From the NCBI GenBank assembly GCA_964221845.1, contig CAXPZW010000012.1, positions 62,001 through 126,000 on the forward strand: 64,000 nt of DNA, written 5' to 3'. The notes beneath the pieces were generated by a model that did no database searches, was not told the origin of the DNA, and was given only the letters and a program-made list of their open reading frames with translations. This stretch comes from CAXPZW01 sp964221845 (lineage in GTDB: Bacteria; Bacteroidota; Bacteroidia; Flavobacteriales_D; Sanyastnellaceae). Shown here one piece after another: positions 45,462-53,310 of this stretch (position 1 is the first letter of the stretch; each line of letters opens with the position of its first letter). Both the position numbers and the translations under genes were made by a program.

Positions 45462-46550
45462 TCACGCGTATCCACCCGGATACTTCGCTTTCACATCCCC
45501 CACGATTTGCTTGATGCCCTGCTCGTCTTTCTTGGGAGTCACCAGCAGGCATTGGTCGGTTTGCACCACGATGTAGTTGTCCAACCCGCGCAGCACCACC
45601 AGTTTGTCGTCGGGCACGCGCACCACGTTGCCGTTGCATTCGTACAGCATCACTTGGTTGCCTACCACTCCGTTGCCTTGGGCGTCGTGCTCCAGGTGGG
45701 TGTAGAGGCTGCCCCAAGTTCCCAAATCGCTCCAGCCGAAATCAGCCAGGACTACTGACACTTCAGGCGCCTTTTCCATGATGCCGTAGTCGATGGAGAT
45801 GTTCTCGCAGCCGTCGTACACAGGCGCAATGACCTCGGCTTCCGCGGGCGTGCCCCACACGGCAGCGTGGTCTTCAAACCGGCTGCGCACGGCAGGCAAG
45901 TAGGCTGCAAACGCGTCGTCGATGCTCTTGAGGGTCCAAATGAAAATTCCGGAGTTCCAGTAGTAATCGCCCGAGGCCAGGAATTGCTCGGCGGTTTCCA
46001 GGTTCGGCTTTTCGGTGAAGTTGCGCACCGGACGCACGTCGGGCTTGGCCGCGTTTTGGGCCTCGCCAAATTGGATGTAGCCGTAGCCGGTATCGGGGCG
46101 CCTGGGTTTGATGCCCAAGGTCACCAAATGGCCGGTTTCGCTGGCTTGGTCCAAGGCGGTGTTGACCACCTCTACAAACACGTCTTCCTTCATCACCAAG
46201 TGGTCGCTGGGGGCCACAATCATGCGGGCCTCAGGATCGCGGTTGGCGATGACGGCGTTGGCGTATGCGATGCACGGTGCGGTGTTGCGCATGAAGGGCT
46301 CGCACAGCACCAAGCTGGGGTCGATGTCGGGCAATTGCTCGAGCACCAAGTCGCGGTACTGGGCGTTGGTCACCACCAAGATTTGGTGGGCTGGGCACAG
46401 CTTGCGCAGGCGCTCAAAGGTCATCTGGATCAGGGTCTGGCCTGTGCCCAGGATGTCGTGAAATTGCTTGGGAAAAGCCGTGTGCGACATGGGCCAAAAT
46501 CGGCTGCCGACGCCACCGGCCATGATTACGCCAAAGTTGTGTGCATCCAT
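45462..46550 (-). CDS. manC: Mannose-1-phosphate guanylyltransferase
   Basis: Makes GDP-mannose for surface polysaccharides. The 362-residue protein begins with the nucleotidyltransferase motif VIMAGGVGSRFWPMS (residues 8-22), then FPKQFHDILG, EPFMRNTAPCIAYA, and the FVEKP-like NFTEKPNLETAEQF and YYWNSGIFIW segments. It has the short form without the phosphomannose isomerase domain. ATG at 46550 preferred over an upstream start that adds 19 unrelated residues. Confidence 0.93.
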   Translation of the reverse strand: MDAHNFGVIMAGGVGSRFWPMSHTAFPKQFHDILGTGQTLIQMTFERLRKLCPAHQILVVTNAQYRDLVLEQLPDIDPSLVLCEPFMRNTAPCIAYANAVIANRDPEARMIVAPSDHLVMKEDVFVEVVNTALDQASETGHLVTLGIKPRRPDTGYGYIQFGEAQNAAKPDVRPVRNFTEKPNLETAEQFLASGDYYWNSGIFIWTLKSIDDAFAAYLPAVRSRFEDHAAVWGTPAEAEVIAPVYDGCENISIDYGIMEKAPEVSVVLADFGWSDLGTWGSLYTHLEHDAQGNGVVGNQVMLYECNGNVVRVPDDKLVVLRGLDNYIVVQTDQCLLVTPKKDEQGIKQIVGDVKAKYPGGYA

Positions 46551-46637
46551 GGTGGTCGGGTTTGCAACGCCTTGACTCCAAGGCATTGAGCGGCGCGAAT
46601 CTACCACAATTGCGGCCGATCGCGCGTTAAGTATGGG

Positions 46638-47927
46638 TTAGGAAAGCGCCTCCAAGGCCGCACGCAAGCGGTCCAAGAGGTTGCCGATGTCTTCGGTGCG
46701 GAGCGTACCCACCGAGAAGCGGTACCAACGGCTGCTGCGGTCAGCGCCAAAGGCATAGAACGGCACAATGGCCAGTCCGGCCTCGTCGAGCAGGTAGGCG
46801 GTGATGTCCTCGGTGGTTTCGAGCACGTGGCCCGCGGCGGTGCGTTTGCCGGCCAGGTCAAACTGCACGGTCAAGTAAATGGCCGCTTGGGGTGCTACGG
46901 CATACACAGCGTGTCCGTCGGCGCGCAAGGCTTCAAAGCCGGCGTGCAACCCGCGCAAACGGGTTTCCAGCTCGGAGCGGATGTCGGTCAAGTAAGCCGA
47001 GGTGGCAGATGGGTCAGCCAAGAAGGCGGCGGTCGCCAGCTGCTCAGCACGTGGAGCCCAAGCGCCTACGTGGCCGAGGATGGCACGCATCTTCCCGATG
47101 ATCTTTTCAGGGCCAAACGACCATCCAACGCGCACACCGGTGGCTGCAAAACACTTGCTGATGCCGTCAATGAACACCGTAAACGGACGCATGGCTGGGT
47201 TCAGGCTCACAGGATCCACGTGGGCCGTCTCGCCGTAGGTCAGTTGCCAGTAAATCTGGTCGTACAGCAAGTAGAGCGGTTTTTCATCCGGACCTCGGCG
47301 GGCATTTTCTTCCAGAAGAGCATCTACGATGTCCAGCAGTTGTTCGCGGGTAAAGGCAGTACCGGTAGGATTGAGCGGTGAACACAACGCCACCAAGTGC
47401 GCGTCCTTCAGGTGGGGACGCAGCGAATCTGCGGTGGGCATGAAGTTGGTGTCCACGGTGGCCTCTACAATGCGGGCGCCGCTGCGCATGAGGTGCGTGT
47501 AGTGGTTGTTGTTCCACGACGGCACAGGGAAGACCACAGTTTCGCCCGGATCCACCAACGCGGTGTAAGCGGCAAAGATCAGCGGACGGGCACCACCGGC
47601 AACCAGGAATTCCTCTGGGGTGTAGCGCAAGCCTTGTTCGCGGGCGATGTAGTCTGAGATGGCCGAGCGCAACTCGGGCAAGCCGTTGGCCGCCGGGTAG
47701 TTGGTGGCATCGGCTTGGTAGGCAGCGATGATTTCGGCCTTGAGGGCAGCGGGGATGGGGAAAATGTTGGGATTGAAGTCGCCGATGGTGAGGTTGTGGA
47801 TCTGTGCGCCGGCGGCCACCTTTTTACGGATGTTGCCTGCCAGTCGGATGATCTCAGAACCCACCAAGTTTTCGGCCATTTCGGAAACCTGTAGATCGCG
47901 GGTTTCAAGCCCGTTGGATACGCCCAT
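46638..47927 (-). CDS. Pyridoxal-phosphate-dependent class I/II aminotransferase
   Basis: A 429-residue fold-type I enzyme with the glycine-rich VAGGARPLIFAAYTAL, the Asn-Pro turn SPLNPTGTAF, the Asp-Tyr pair LYDQIYWQLTYG and the Schiff-base lysine in DGISKCFAATGVRVGW. The pattern is that of aspartate/aromatic aminotransferases, but the substrate is not evident. It stands in its own unit with a TATTTTTG promoter box 44 bases upstream. Confidence 0.9.
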   Translation of the reverse strand: MGVSNGLETRDLQVSEMAENLVGSEIIRLAGNIRKKVAAGAQIHNLTIGDFNPNIFPIPAALKAEIIAAYQADATNYPAANGLPELRSAISDYIAREQGLRYTPEEFLVAGGARPLIFAAYTALVDPGETVVFPVPSWNNNHYTHLMRSGARIVEATVDTNFMPTADSLRPHLKDAHLVALCSPLNPTGTAFTREQLLDIVDALLEENARRGPDEKPLYLLYDQIYWQLTYGETAHVDPVSLNPAMRPFTVFIDGISKCFAATGVRVGWSFGPEKIIGKMRAILGHVGAWAPRAEQLATAAFLADPSATSAYLTDIRSELETRLRGLHAGFEALRADGHAVYAVAPQAAIYLTVQFDLAGKRTAAGHVLETTEDITAYLLDEAGLAIVPFYAFGADRSSRWYRFSVGTLRTEDIGNLLDRLRAALEALS

Positions 47928-47970
47928 AATGCTGCAAGTTTTAAGCGGTTCCCCCTTGGAAACCGGGGTG

Positions 47971-47978
47971 CAAAAATA
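47971..47978 (-). promoter_or_regulatory. Putative -7 box for the aminotransferase
   Basis: The minus strand reads TATTTTTG, matching TAnnTTTG, in the 60-bp gap after the SprT-like gene. Confidence 0.45.
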
Positions 47979-47987
47979 CGGTTTCGA

Positions 47988-48638
47988 TCACGAACGGCCC
48001 GGGCGCAGTCCTTCATCGGTGGGGTTGGGCTGCACTGCGGTCAAGGGATGAAACGTGTAAGGCCGGCCCGTGGTTACCTCTCTGCACAGGAAACGCGTGC
48101 GCCGTTTGGCCCCCTTCTCAAATACCCGATCCCGAAAGGTGAACTCCACTCCATGCGCCAGCGATTCCAGCGGAATTTCACCGGTGGGGGCGTCGTATTG
48201 GCCCAAGACGCGCAGCAAGTTGACGTCCGAACAACTGCTGGCCGACGGGCGGGTGATGTGGCGTTCGAGCGCCTGGGAGATGTCCTCGGGAAACACCCCT
48301 GCGTCCAACGGCGGGGAGAGCAACGTGCGAAAAGCGGCTTGCCACTCCGGCCCGTGCGGCTTTACCCGGCGGCCAAATTGGTCCCACACCCGGGCGTGGG
48401 CCACCTCGTGCAGCAGCGTGATCAAAAACGCAAAGCGGTTGAGTGTGCCGTTGACCGTGATGCGGTGCTTCTCGCCGGTACGACCCGGGCGAAAATCGCC
48501 GCGTTTGGTTTTGCGGTGGGGGGCGATGTGCAAGTGCAACGGCGCGGTACGCAGCACTTCGCAGGCATAGGTCAATGCGCCTTCGGGTACAAATCGTTGA
48601 AGGTGGGACTCAAGATCCGGGCTGGGGCTGGGCTTCAT
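47988..48638 (-). CDS. SprT-like zinc metalloprotein
   Basis: A 216-residue protein with the zinc-protease motif LLHEVAHARVW (His77, Glu78, His81) and a likely third ligand in VKPHGPEW. This resembles the SprT family, whose eukaryotic member SPRTN digests DNA-protein crosslinks; the bacterial role is unknown. The ATG at 48638 overlaps the end of a small lipoprotein gene by 29 bases, in another frame, so the two are probably coupled. Confidence 0.85.
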   Translation of the reverse strand: MKPSPSPDLESHLQRFVPEGALTYACEVLRTAPLHLHIAPHRKTKRGDFRPGRTGEKHRITVNGTLNRFAFLITLLHEVAHARVWDQFGRRVKPHGPEWQAAFRTLLSPPLDAGVFPEDISQALERHITRPSASSCSDVNLLRVLGQYDAPTGEIPLESLAHGVEFTFRDRVFEKGAKRRTRFLCREVTTGRPYTFHPLTAVQPNPTDEGLRPGRS

Positions 48639-48768
48639 TGAGTTGGACCTCGTCGTGCCAGGTAGGGCAGGTTTGGCACTTGTTTTTCTTGCGTGTGCCC
48701 GAGCACGAGGCCAACACTGTGGCCGCGGCCAGCACGAGCAATACGGATGCAAATCGTCGGGAATTCAT
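48610..48768 (-). CDS. Small lipoprotein with CxxC motif (52 residues)
   Basis: This short gene is easily missed. It encodes a signal (MNSRRFASVLLVLAAATVLA) with the lipobox LASC, putting the lipid on Cys22, followed by a basic SGTRKKNK stretch and KCQTCPTW, a Cys-x-x-Cys pair, then a polar tail. The ATG at 48768 lies 20 bases after a TACTTTTG promoter box. It overlaps the SprT-like gene by 29 bases. Similar small Cys-containing lipoproteins occur before sprT in other Bacteroidota as far as I recall. The CxxC could bind metal or take part in redox. Confidence 0.72.
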   Translation of the reverse strand: MNSRRFASVLLVLAAATVLASCSGTRKKNKCQTCPTWHDEVQLNEAQPQPGS

Positions 48769-48787
48769 GCGATCTAGGGCTTTGATT

Positions 48788-48795
48788 CAAAAGTA
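48788..48795 (-). promoter_or_regulatory. Putative -7 box for small lipoprotein-sprT
   Basis: The minus strand reads TACTTTTG, matching TAnnTTTG, 20 bases before the ATG at 48768. Confidence 0.5.
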
Positions 48796-48847
48796 GTACC
48801 TGCGATTTAAACGGCCGGACGGGGATAATTGTTGACCGCCCCACACG

Positions 48848-48875
48848 TTGAGGGGTATGGCATCGGCTAATTTTG
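48848..48875 (+). promoter_or_regulatory. Putative promoter for mlaE-mlaF
   Basis: TTG (48848-48850), a 17-base spacer and TAATTTTG (48868-48875) fit the -33/-7 pattern of Bacteroidota. The box ends 8 bases before the ATG at 48884, which supports that start and a very short leader. Confidence 0.5.
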
Positions 48876-48883
48876 GAAGTTCA

Positions 48884-49624
48884 ATGACGTGGATCCACCA
48901 CATTGGCAGCTACTTTGGCTTGCTCACCCGCGCGTTCAGTAAACCTGAAAAACGCAGCATCTACTGGAAGCTGTTTGTGGAGGAGGTGGACAAAATCGGC
49001 GTGCAGTCGGTGCCCATCGTGGCGCTGCTGAGCACCTTCATGGGTGCGGTGATCACCATCCAAACCGCTGCGCAGATCGACAGTGGCTGGATTCCGGCTT
49101 ACATCATCGGCTTTACCACGCGTCAAACCACCATCCTGGAATTTTCGCCGACCATCATCCCGGTGATCCTCGCGGGCAAGGTGGGCTCCAACATCGCCTC
49201 GGAAATCGGTACCATGCGCATCACCGAGCAAATCGACGCGCTCGACATCATGGGCATCAACAGCGCCGGGTACTTGATCCTGCCCAAGGTGTTGGCTTCG
49301 GTGTTCATCTTCCCGGTGTTGGTGGTGATTTCCATGTTCCTGGGCATTTGTGCAGGTGCGCTCATCGGGGAGTTCGCGGGTGTGGTGTCCTTCGCAGATT
49401 TTGAACAAGGCATCCAGTACGACTTCCGTCCTTTCCAAATCGCTTATGCGGTGATCAAAACCACCGTGTTTGCCTTCATCATCACCTCGGTGAGTGCTTA
49501 CTGCGGGTACCATGTGCGTGGCGGCGCGCTTGAAGTGGGCCGCGCGAGTACCCAAGCGGTGGTGTGGTCCATTGTTTTGATCATGACCTTCAACGTGATC
49601 CTCACCCAAGTCTTGCTGCTGTGA
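48884..49624 (+). CDS. mlaE: MlaE-type lipid ABC transporter permease
   Basis: A 246-residue inner-membrane permease of the MlaE/YrbE family, which moves phospholipids between inner and outer membranes. It has about five membrane segments and the family signature PTIIPVILAGKVGSNIASEIGTMRITEQIDAL cut here only in description, the EIGTMR element near residue 107 being diagnostic. The ATG at 48884 fits the family N-terminus (an amphipathic helix IHHIGSYFGLL); ATG 48857 lies inside the promoter. Overlaps mlaF by GTGA. No MlaD gene follows. Confidence 0.93.
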   Translation: MTWIHHIGSYFGLLTRAFSKPEKRSIYWKLFVEEVDKIGVQSVPIVALLSTFMGAVITIQTAAQIDSGWIPAYIIGFTTRQTTILEFSPTIIPVILAGKVGSNIASEIGTMRITEQIDALDIMGINSAGYLILPKVLASVFIFPVLVVISMFLGICAGALIGEFAGVVSFADFEQGIQYDFRPFQIAYAVIKTTVFAFIITSVSAYCGYHVRGGALEVGRASTQAVVWSIVLIMTFNVILTQVLLL

Positions 49625-50373
49625 TTGAGGTCAAAGACGTTCAAAAGCGCTTCGGCGACAACCACGTGCTCAAGGGCATCTCAGCCAAGTTCGAGACCGG
49701 TCAGGTGAATTTCATTATTGGTCAAAGCGGTTCGGGCAAGTCGGTGATGACCAAGTGCATTGTCGGACTGATGGAGCCCGAGGAAGGATCGGTGCACTTT
49801 GGCGGACGCAACTTCACGGCCATGAACCGCCGCCAGCGCAAAGAGATTCGCAAAGAAATCGGCATGCTGTTTCAAGGTTCGGCGCTGTTTGATTCGCAGA
49901 CGGTGCTGGAGAACGTGCTGTTTCCCATGCGCATGTTCGCCGGCATGAATGAATCCGAAATGCGTGAACGCGCCGAGTTCTGCCTCGAAAAAGTGCAGCT
50001 CCAGGGTAAAAACGACCTCTATCCGGCCGAGATCTCAGGCGGGATGCAAAAGCGCGTGGGCACTGCCCGTGCCATTGCCATGAACCCCAAGTACCTGTTT
50101 TGCGACGAGCCCAACTCGGGCTTGGATCCCAAAACAGCTATCGTGATTGACAACCTCATTCGCGAAATCACCTACGACTTTGACATCACCACCGTGGTGA
50201 TTTCCCACGACATGAATTCGGTAATTGAAATCGGAGACCACATCCACTTCCTTTACGAAGGGCACCTGTGGTGGAGCGGCGACAAGAAATCCATCCTGCG
50301 CAGCGGCAATCCCGAGCTTGACGGATTTGTGTACGCCTCTCAATTCATGAAGCAGGTCAAGGAGCACCTCTAA
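49621..50373 (+). CDS. mlaF: MlaF-type lipid ABC transporter ATP-binding protein
   Basis: ATPase partner of MlaE; 250 residues starting at GTG 49621 (VIEVKDVQKRFG), overlapping the permease stop. Walker A GQSGSGKS (about residues 35-42), Q-loop MLFQGSALFDSQTV, signature ISGGMQKRVGTARA, Walker B LFCDEPNSGLDP and H-loop VISHDMNSV are present. The stop TAA is directly followed by the stop codon of the opposing haem lipoprotein gene. Confidence 0.93.
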   Translation: MIEVKDVQKRFGDNHVLKGISAKFETGQVNFIIGQSGSGKSVMTKCIVGLMEPEEGSVHFGGRNFTAMNRRQRKEIRKEIGMLFQGSALFDSQTVLENVLFPMRMFAGMNESEMRERAEFCLEKVQLQGKNDLYPAEISGGMQKRVGTARAIAMNPKYLFCDEPNSGLDPKTAIVIDNLIREITYDFDITTVVISHDMNSVIEIGDHIHFLYEGHLWWSGDKKSILRSGNPELDGFVYASQFMKQVKEHL

Positions 50374-50790
50374 CTACCGGCGCAACTTCTCGATCCGTAC
50401 CAGCGGTCCTGGGCACAGGGCCTCGTGGCAGTTCGCGCACGCCTGCACCAATTGGTCGTACACCGGCCCTTGAAGGCTGTCAGGCGTGTTTTCCAAGGTG
50501 TGGGCTACGTGGAGGTAGGATTCCCCAAAGACTTTGAACGCTTCGGAAGCCGCTTTCTCAGGCTCGGTGGCGGTGGCTGAGAAGAGGCGGTCGATGCCTG
50601 CCTCGGTGGTGGTGTGCTCTCCCGCGTGTACGTGCGCGCGAAGGCGGTCCATATCCGAGGTCATCTCGCGCATGAGCAAGGCCAGTTCACTCACGCCGTT
50701 GGGGTCGCGGCGCGCGTCGACTTCCGAGGCGGACTCAGCGCAGGCTACCAAGGCCAGTACCAGCAATGCGGTCAGGGTTCGAAGCTTCAT
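50374..50790 (-). CDS. Mono-haem cytochrome c-like lipoprotein
   Basis: A 138-residue protein with lipobox LVAC (lipid Cys17) and one haem motif CANCH at residues 118-122, close to the C-terminus, in a mainly helical protein. The CHEALCPGPL tail holds another Cys at 126. This resembles small cytochrome c' or c-556-type four-helix proteins. A TACCTTTC box abuts the ATG. It is divergent from a flavin nitroreductase. Confidence 0.75.
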   Translation of the reverse strand: MKLRTLTALLVLALVACAESASEVDARRDPNGVSELALLMREMTSDMDRLRAHVHAGEHTTTEAGIDRLFSATATEPEKAASEAFKVFGESYLHVAHTLENTPDSLQGPVYDQLVQACANCHEALCPGPLVRIEKLRR

Positions 50791-50859
50791 GGGGCGAAAG
50801 GTAGGAGGCTTTGACCGATGGCACACCCAGATGTGTACCTTACCCCCAGAAATGCGAAA

Positions 50860-50944
50860 AGGGGAGGTGTTTCCACCGCCCCTATTTCACGTACTTAAGA
50901 CAAATTTTCAGGCTGAAGGGGGTCCCCTTCATCAGCCAAAGTAC
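50860..50944. ncRNA. Candidate structured element: two stable hairpins in a divergent gap
   Basis: First hairpin AGGGGAGGTG-TTTC-CACCGCCCCT (50860-50883, one mismatch). Second hairpin GGCTGAAGGGG...CCCCTTCATCAGCC (50911-50937) is enclosed by a further pair GTACTT (50891-50896) with AAGTAC (50939-50944). They lie upstream of both divergent start sites. No RNA family is recognised and no gene ends here, so they could be a small RNA or terminators of one. Confidence 0.35.
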
Positions 50945-50972
50945 CGAACCGTTGCGATACCAATGGGATGAA

Positions 50973-50998
50973 TTGGATAAGTGCAGCACTCTACTTTG
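50973..50998 (+). promoter_or_regulatory. Putative promoter for the nitroreductase
   Basis: TTG (50973-50975), a 16-base spacer and TACTTTG (50992-50998), one base shorter than the TAnnTTTG consensus. Confidence 0.35.
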
Positions 50999-51017
50999 TG
51001 AATGACATTTTTGAGCC

Positions 51018-51686
51018 ATGAACGCCGACGGATTTATCCCTTATGAAGCCCCGCGATACGAAGACCAAGAGATGGTCGAACGCAGCCAATCCTTTTACGA
51101 ACTGATGGACCAGCGCCGCAGTGTGCGCCAATTTTCGGACAAGCCGGTAGACCGCCGGGTGTTGGAAAACCTGATTCGTACCGCCAGCTCGGCCCCCTCG
51201 GGAGCCCACAAACAGCCTTGGACCTTTGCGCTGATTTCCAACGCCGAGCTCAAGCACCGCATCCGCCAACTGGCCGAGAAGCAAGAGTTCGAGAACTACA
51301 ACGGCCGCATGAGCGACCGCTGGCTGGAAGACCTCGCCCAATTGGGCACCAACCACATCAAGGAGTTTTTGGACATCGCGCCCTACCTGGTGGTGGTCTT
51401 CAAAAAGGCCTACGACTTTGACCAAGAGGGCAACAAGACCCAGAACTACTATGTCAACGAATCGGTGGGCATCGCCGTGGGTTTCCTGATTGCCGCCATC
51501 CACTATGCAGGGCTGGTCACCCTGACCCACACCCCTTCACCCATGAACTTTTTGGAGAAGGCCTTGGAGCGTCCGGCCAACGAGCGCGCTTACTTGTTGA
51601 TCCCCGTGGGACACCCCGCCGAGGACGCCGAAGTGCCTGATCTGGAGCGCAAGCCGTTGGCCGATGTCATGGCCGACTACCCCTGA
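51018..51686 (+). CDS. Nitroreductase-family flavoprotein
   Basis: A 222-residue FMN enzyme with the FMN-phosphate motif RRSVRQFS (about residues 33-40), the ASSAPSGAHKQPWTF substrate loop and the VNESVGIAVGFLIAAIHYAGL helix. The wording is closest to the BluB/iodotyrosine-deiodinase branch rather than to classical NfsB. Substrate unknown. It is separated from acpP by 114 bp and is likely an independent unit. Confidence 0.88.
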   Translation: MNADGFIPYEAPRYEDQEMVERSQSFYELMDQRRSVRQFSDKPVDRRVLENLIRTASSAPSGAHKQPWTFALISNAELKHRIRQLAEKQEFENYNGRMSDRWLEDLAQLGTNHIKEFLDIAPYLVVVFKKAYDFDQEGNKTQNYYVNESVGIAVGFLIAAIHYAGLVTLTHTPSPMNFLEKALERPANERAYLLIPVGHPAEDAEVPDLERKPLADVMADYP

Positions 51687-51741
51687 ACCGGTAGATTATA
51701 AACGTTAAGCCCTTGATAATCAGAAGGCTTGGAATAGGGTG

Positions 51742-51769
51742 TTGTGGAATAGCATTTTGGTTACTTTTG
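51742..51769 (+). promoter_or_regulatory. Promoter for acpP-fabF and downstream genes
   Basis: TTG (51742-51744), a 17-base spacer and TACTTTTG (51762-51769) give the best match to the Bacteroidota promoter pattern in the window. ATG of acpP follows after 31 bases. Confidence 0.65.
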
Positions 51770-51800
51770 CAGCCGGATAACACCCGCAAAAACACAGAAC

Positions 51801-52037
51801 ATGTCTGATATTTCAGCAAAAGTTACCGCCATCATCGTTGACAAACTCGGCGTTGACGAAGGCGAGGTTACACGCGAAGCAAGCTTCACCAACGACCTGG
51901 GCGCAGATTCCCTGGACACCGTGGAGCTCATCATGGAATTCGAGAAAGAGTTTAACATCGCCATTCCAGACGACCAGGCCGAGAAGATCGGTACCGTAGG
52001 TCAGGCGATTGACTATATCGGAGAGAACGTTAAGTAA
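51801..52037 (+). CDS. acpP: Acyl carrier protein
   Basis: A 78-residue acidic four-helix protein that carries growing fatty-acyl chains on phosphopantetheine attached to Ser37 in GADSLDTVEL. The sequence is typical in full. It heads the conserved run acpP-fabF-rnc-IPExxxVDY-pyk, behind a strong promoter match. Confidence 0.98.
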   Translation: MSDISAKVTAIIVDKLGVDEGEVTREASFTNDLGADSLDTVELIMEFEKEFNIAIPDDQAEKIGTVGQAIDYIGENVK

Positions 52038-52061
52038 TCCCCCATACGCAAACTGAAGTAT

Positions 52062-53309
52062 ATGGAGCTCAAGCGCGTCGTCGTTACTGGGTTGGGGGCA
52101 TTGACTCCCATTGGCAATTCTGCCGAGGAATTCTGGAAAAACCTCGTTGCAGGTACCAGTGGTGCTGCACCTATCACTCGTTTTGACGCGTCTAAGTTCA
52201 AAACCCAGTTTGCTTGTGAAGTGAAGGGCTATGATCCGATGGATCATTTCGACCGCAAGGAAGCCCGTAAACTGGATCCCTTTACCCAATACGCCATGAT
52301 CACCTCTGCGGAGGCCGTGGCGGATGCTGGCCTTTCGGCCGAAACCATGAACCCCGATCGCATTGGGGTGATTTGGGGATCAGGGATTGGTGGACTGCGC
52401 ACGTTCCAGGATGAATGCCTGGCCTTTGGCCAAGGCGATGGTACCCCGCGATTCAATCCGTTTTTCATCCCTAAGATGATTGCGGACATCGCTTCCGGAC
52501 AGATTTCGATCAAGCACGGATTCCGGGGCCCCAACTTCACCACGGTATCGGCTTGCGCTTCGTCTACCAACGCCATCATTGATGCATTCAACTACATCCG
52601 CCTGGGCAAGGCCGACGCCATCGTTACCGGTGGTTCAGAGGCTACCGTCTTTGAGGCTGGAGTAGGTGGATTCAACGCATTGAAGGCGCTTTCCACCAAC
52701 AACGAGAATTACAGCACGGCCTCCCGTCCGTTCGACGCGGACCGGGACGGCTTTGTGCTCGGCGAAGGTTCAGGTGCCCTCATCCTCGAGGAACTTGAGC
52801 ACGCCAAGGCACGTGGTGCCAAAATCTACGCAGAGGTGGCCGGCGGCGGTCTCAGCGCAGATGCTCACCACATGACTGCTCCCCATCCCGAAGGACTTGG
52901 CGCCACCAACGTGATGCGCACTGCCCTTGAGGATGCCGGCATGGACGCCTCAGACATCGACTACGTGAACGTACACGGCACCAGCACCCCGCTCGGTGAT
53001 GTGGCCGAAGCCAAAGCGATCCTGAACGTCTTCGGTGAGCACGCCTACAACCTCAACATCTCCTCCACCAAGTCCATGACCGGTCACCTGCTGGGTGCTG
53101 CTGGCGCTGTGGAAGCGATTGCGTGCATCATGTCGGTACGCGAAAATGTGGTGCCTCCCACCATCAACAACGTGACTCCAGACCCCGAGCTGGATCCCAA
53201 GCTGAACTTCACGTTCAACAAAGCACAACACCGCGAGGTGCGCGCTGCGCTGAGCAACACGTTCGGTTTCGGCGGCCACAACACTTCGGCCATCTTCAAA
53301 AAGTTCTGA
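52062..53309 (+). CDS. fabF: Beta-ketoacyl-ACP synthase II
   Basis: Elongates fatty acids by condensing acyl-ACP with malonyl-ACP. The 415-residue thiolase-fold protein has the nucleophile Cys165 in TVSACASSTNAI, the first His in NVHGTSTPLGD (about 305) and the second in SMTGHLLGAAGAVEA (about 342). It follows acpP by 24 bases and precedes rnc by one base. Confidence 0.97.
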   Translation: MELKRVVVTGLGALTPIGNSAEEFWKNLVAGTSGAAPITRFDASKFKTQFACEVKGYDPMDHFDRKEARKLDPFTQYAMITSAEAVADAGLSAETMNPDRIGVIWGSGIGGLRTFQDECLAFGQGDGTPRFNPFFIPKMIADIASGQISIKHGFRGPNFTTVSACASSTNAIIDAFNYIRLGKADAIVTGGSEATVFEAGVGGFNALKALSTNNENYSTASRPFDADRDGFVLGEGSGALILEELEHAKARGAKIYAEVAGGGLSADAHHMTAPHPEGLGATNVMRTALEDAGMDASDIDYVNVHGTSTPLGDVAEAKAILNVFGEHAYNLNISSTKSMTGHLLGAAGAVEAIACIMSVRENVVPPTINNVTPDPELDPKLNFTFNKAQHREVRAALSNTFGFGGHNTSAIFKKF

Positions 53310-53310
53310 G

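Noticed and set aside
50891..50944. Cobalamin riboswitch before a BluB-like gene
   Set aside because: No B12-box sequence is seen and the hairpins lie upstream of the nitroreductase promoter rather than in its leader.
51018..51686. BluB (dimethylbenzimidazole synthase)
   Set aside because: The sequence is only generally similar to that branch and no cobalamin genes are nearby.
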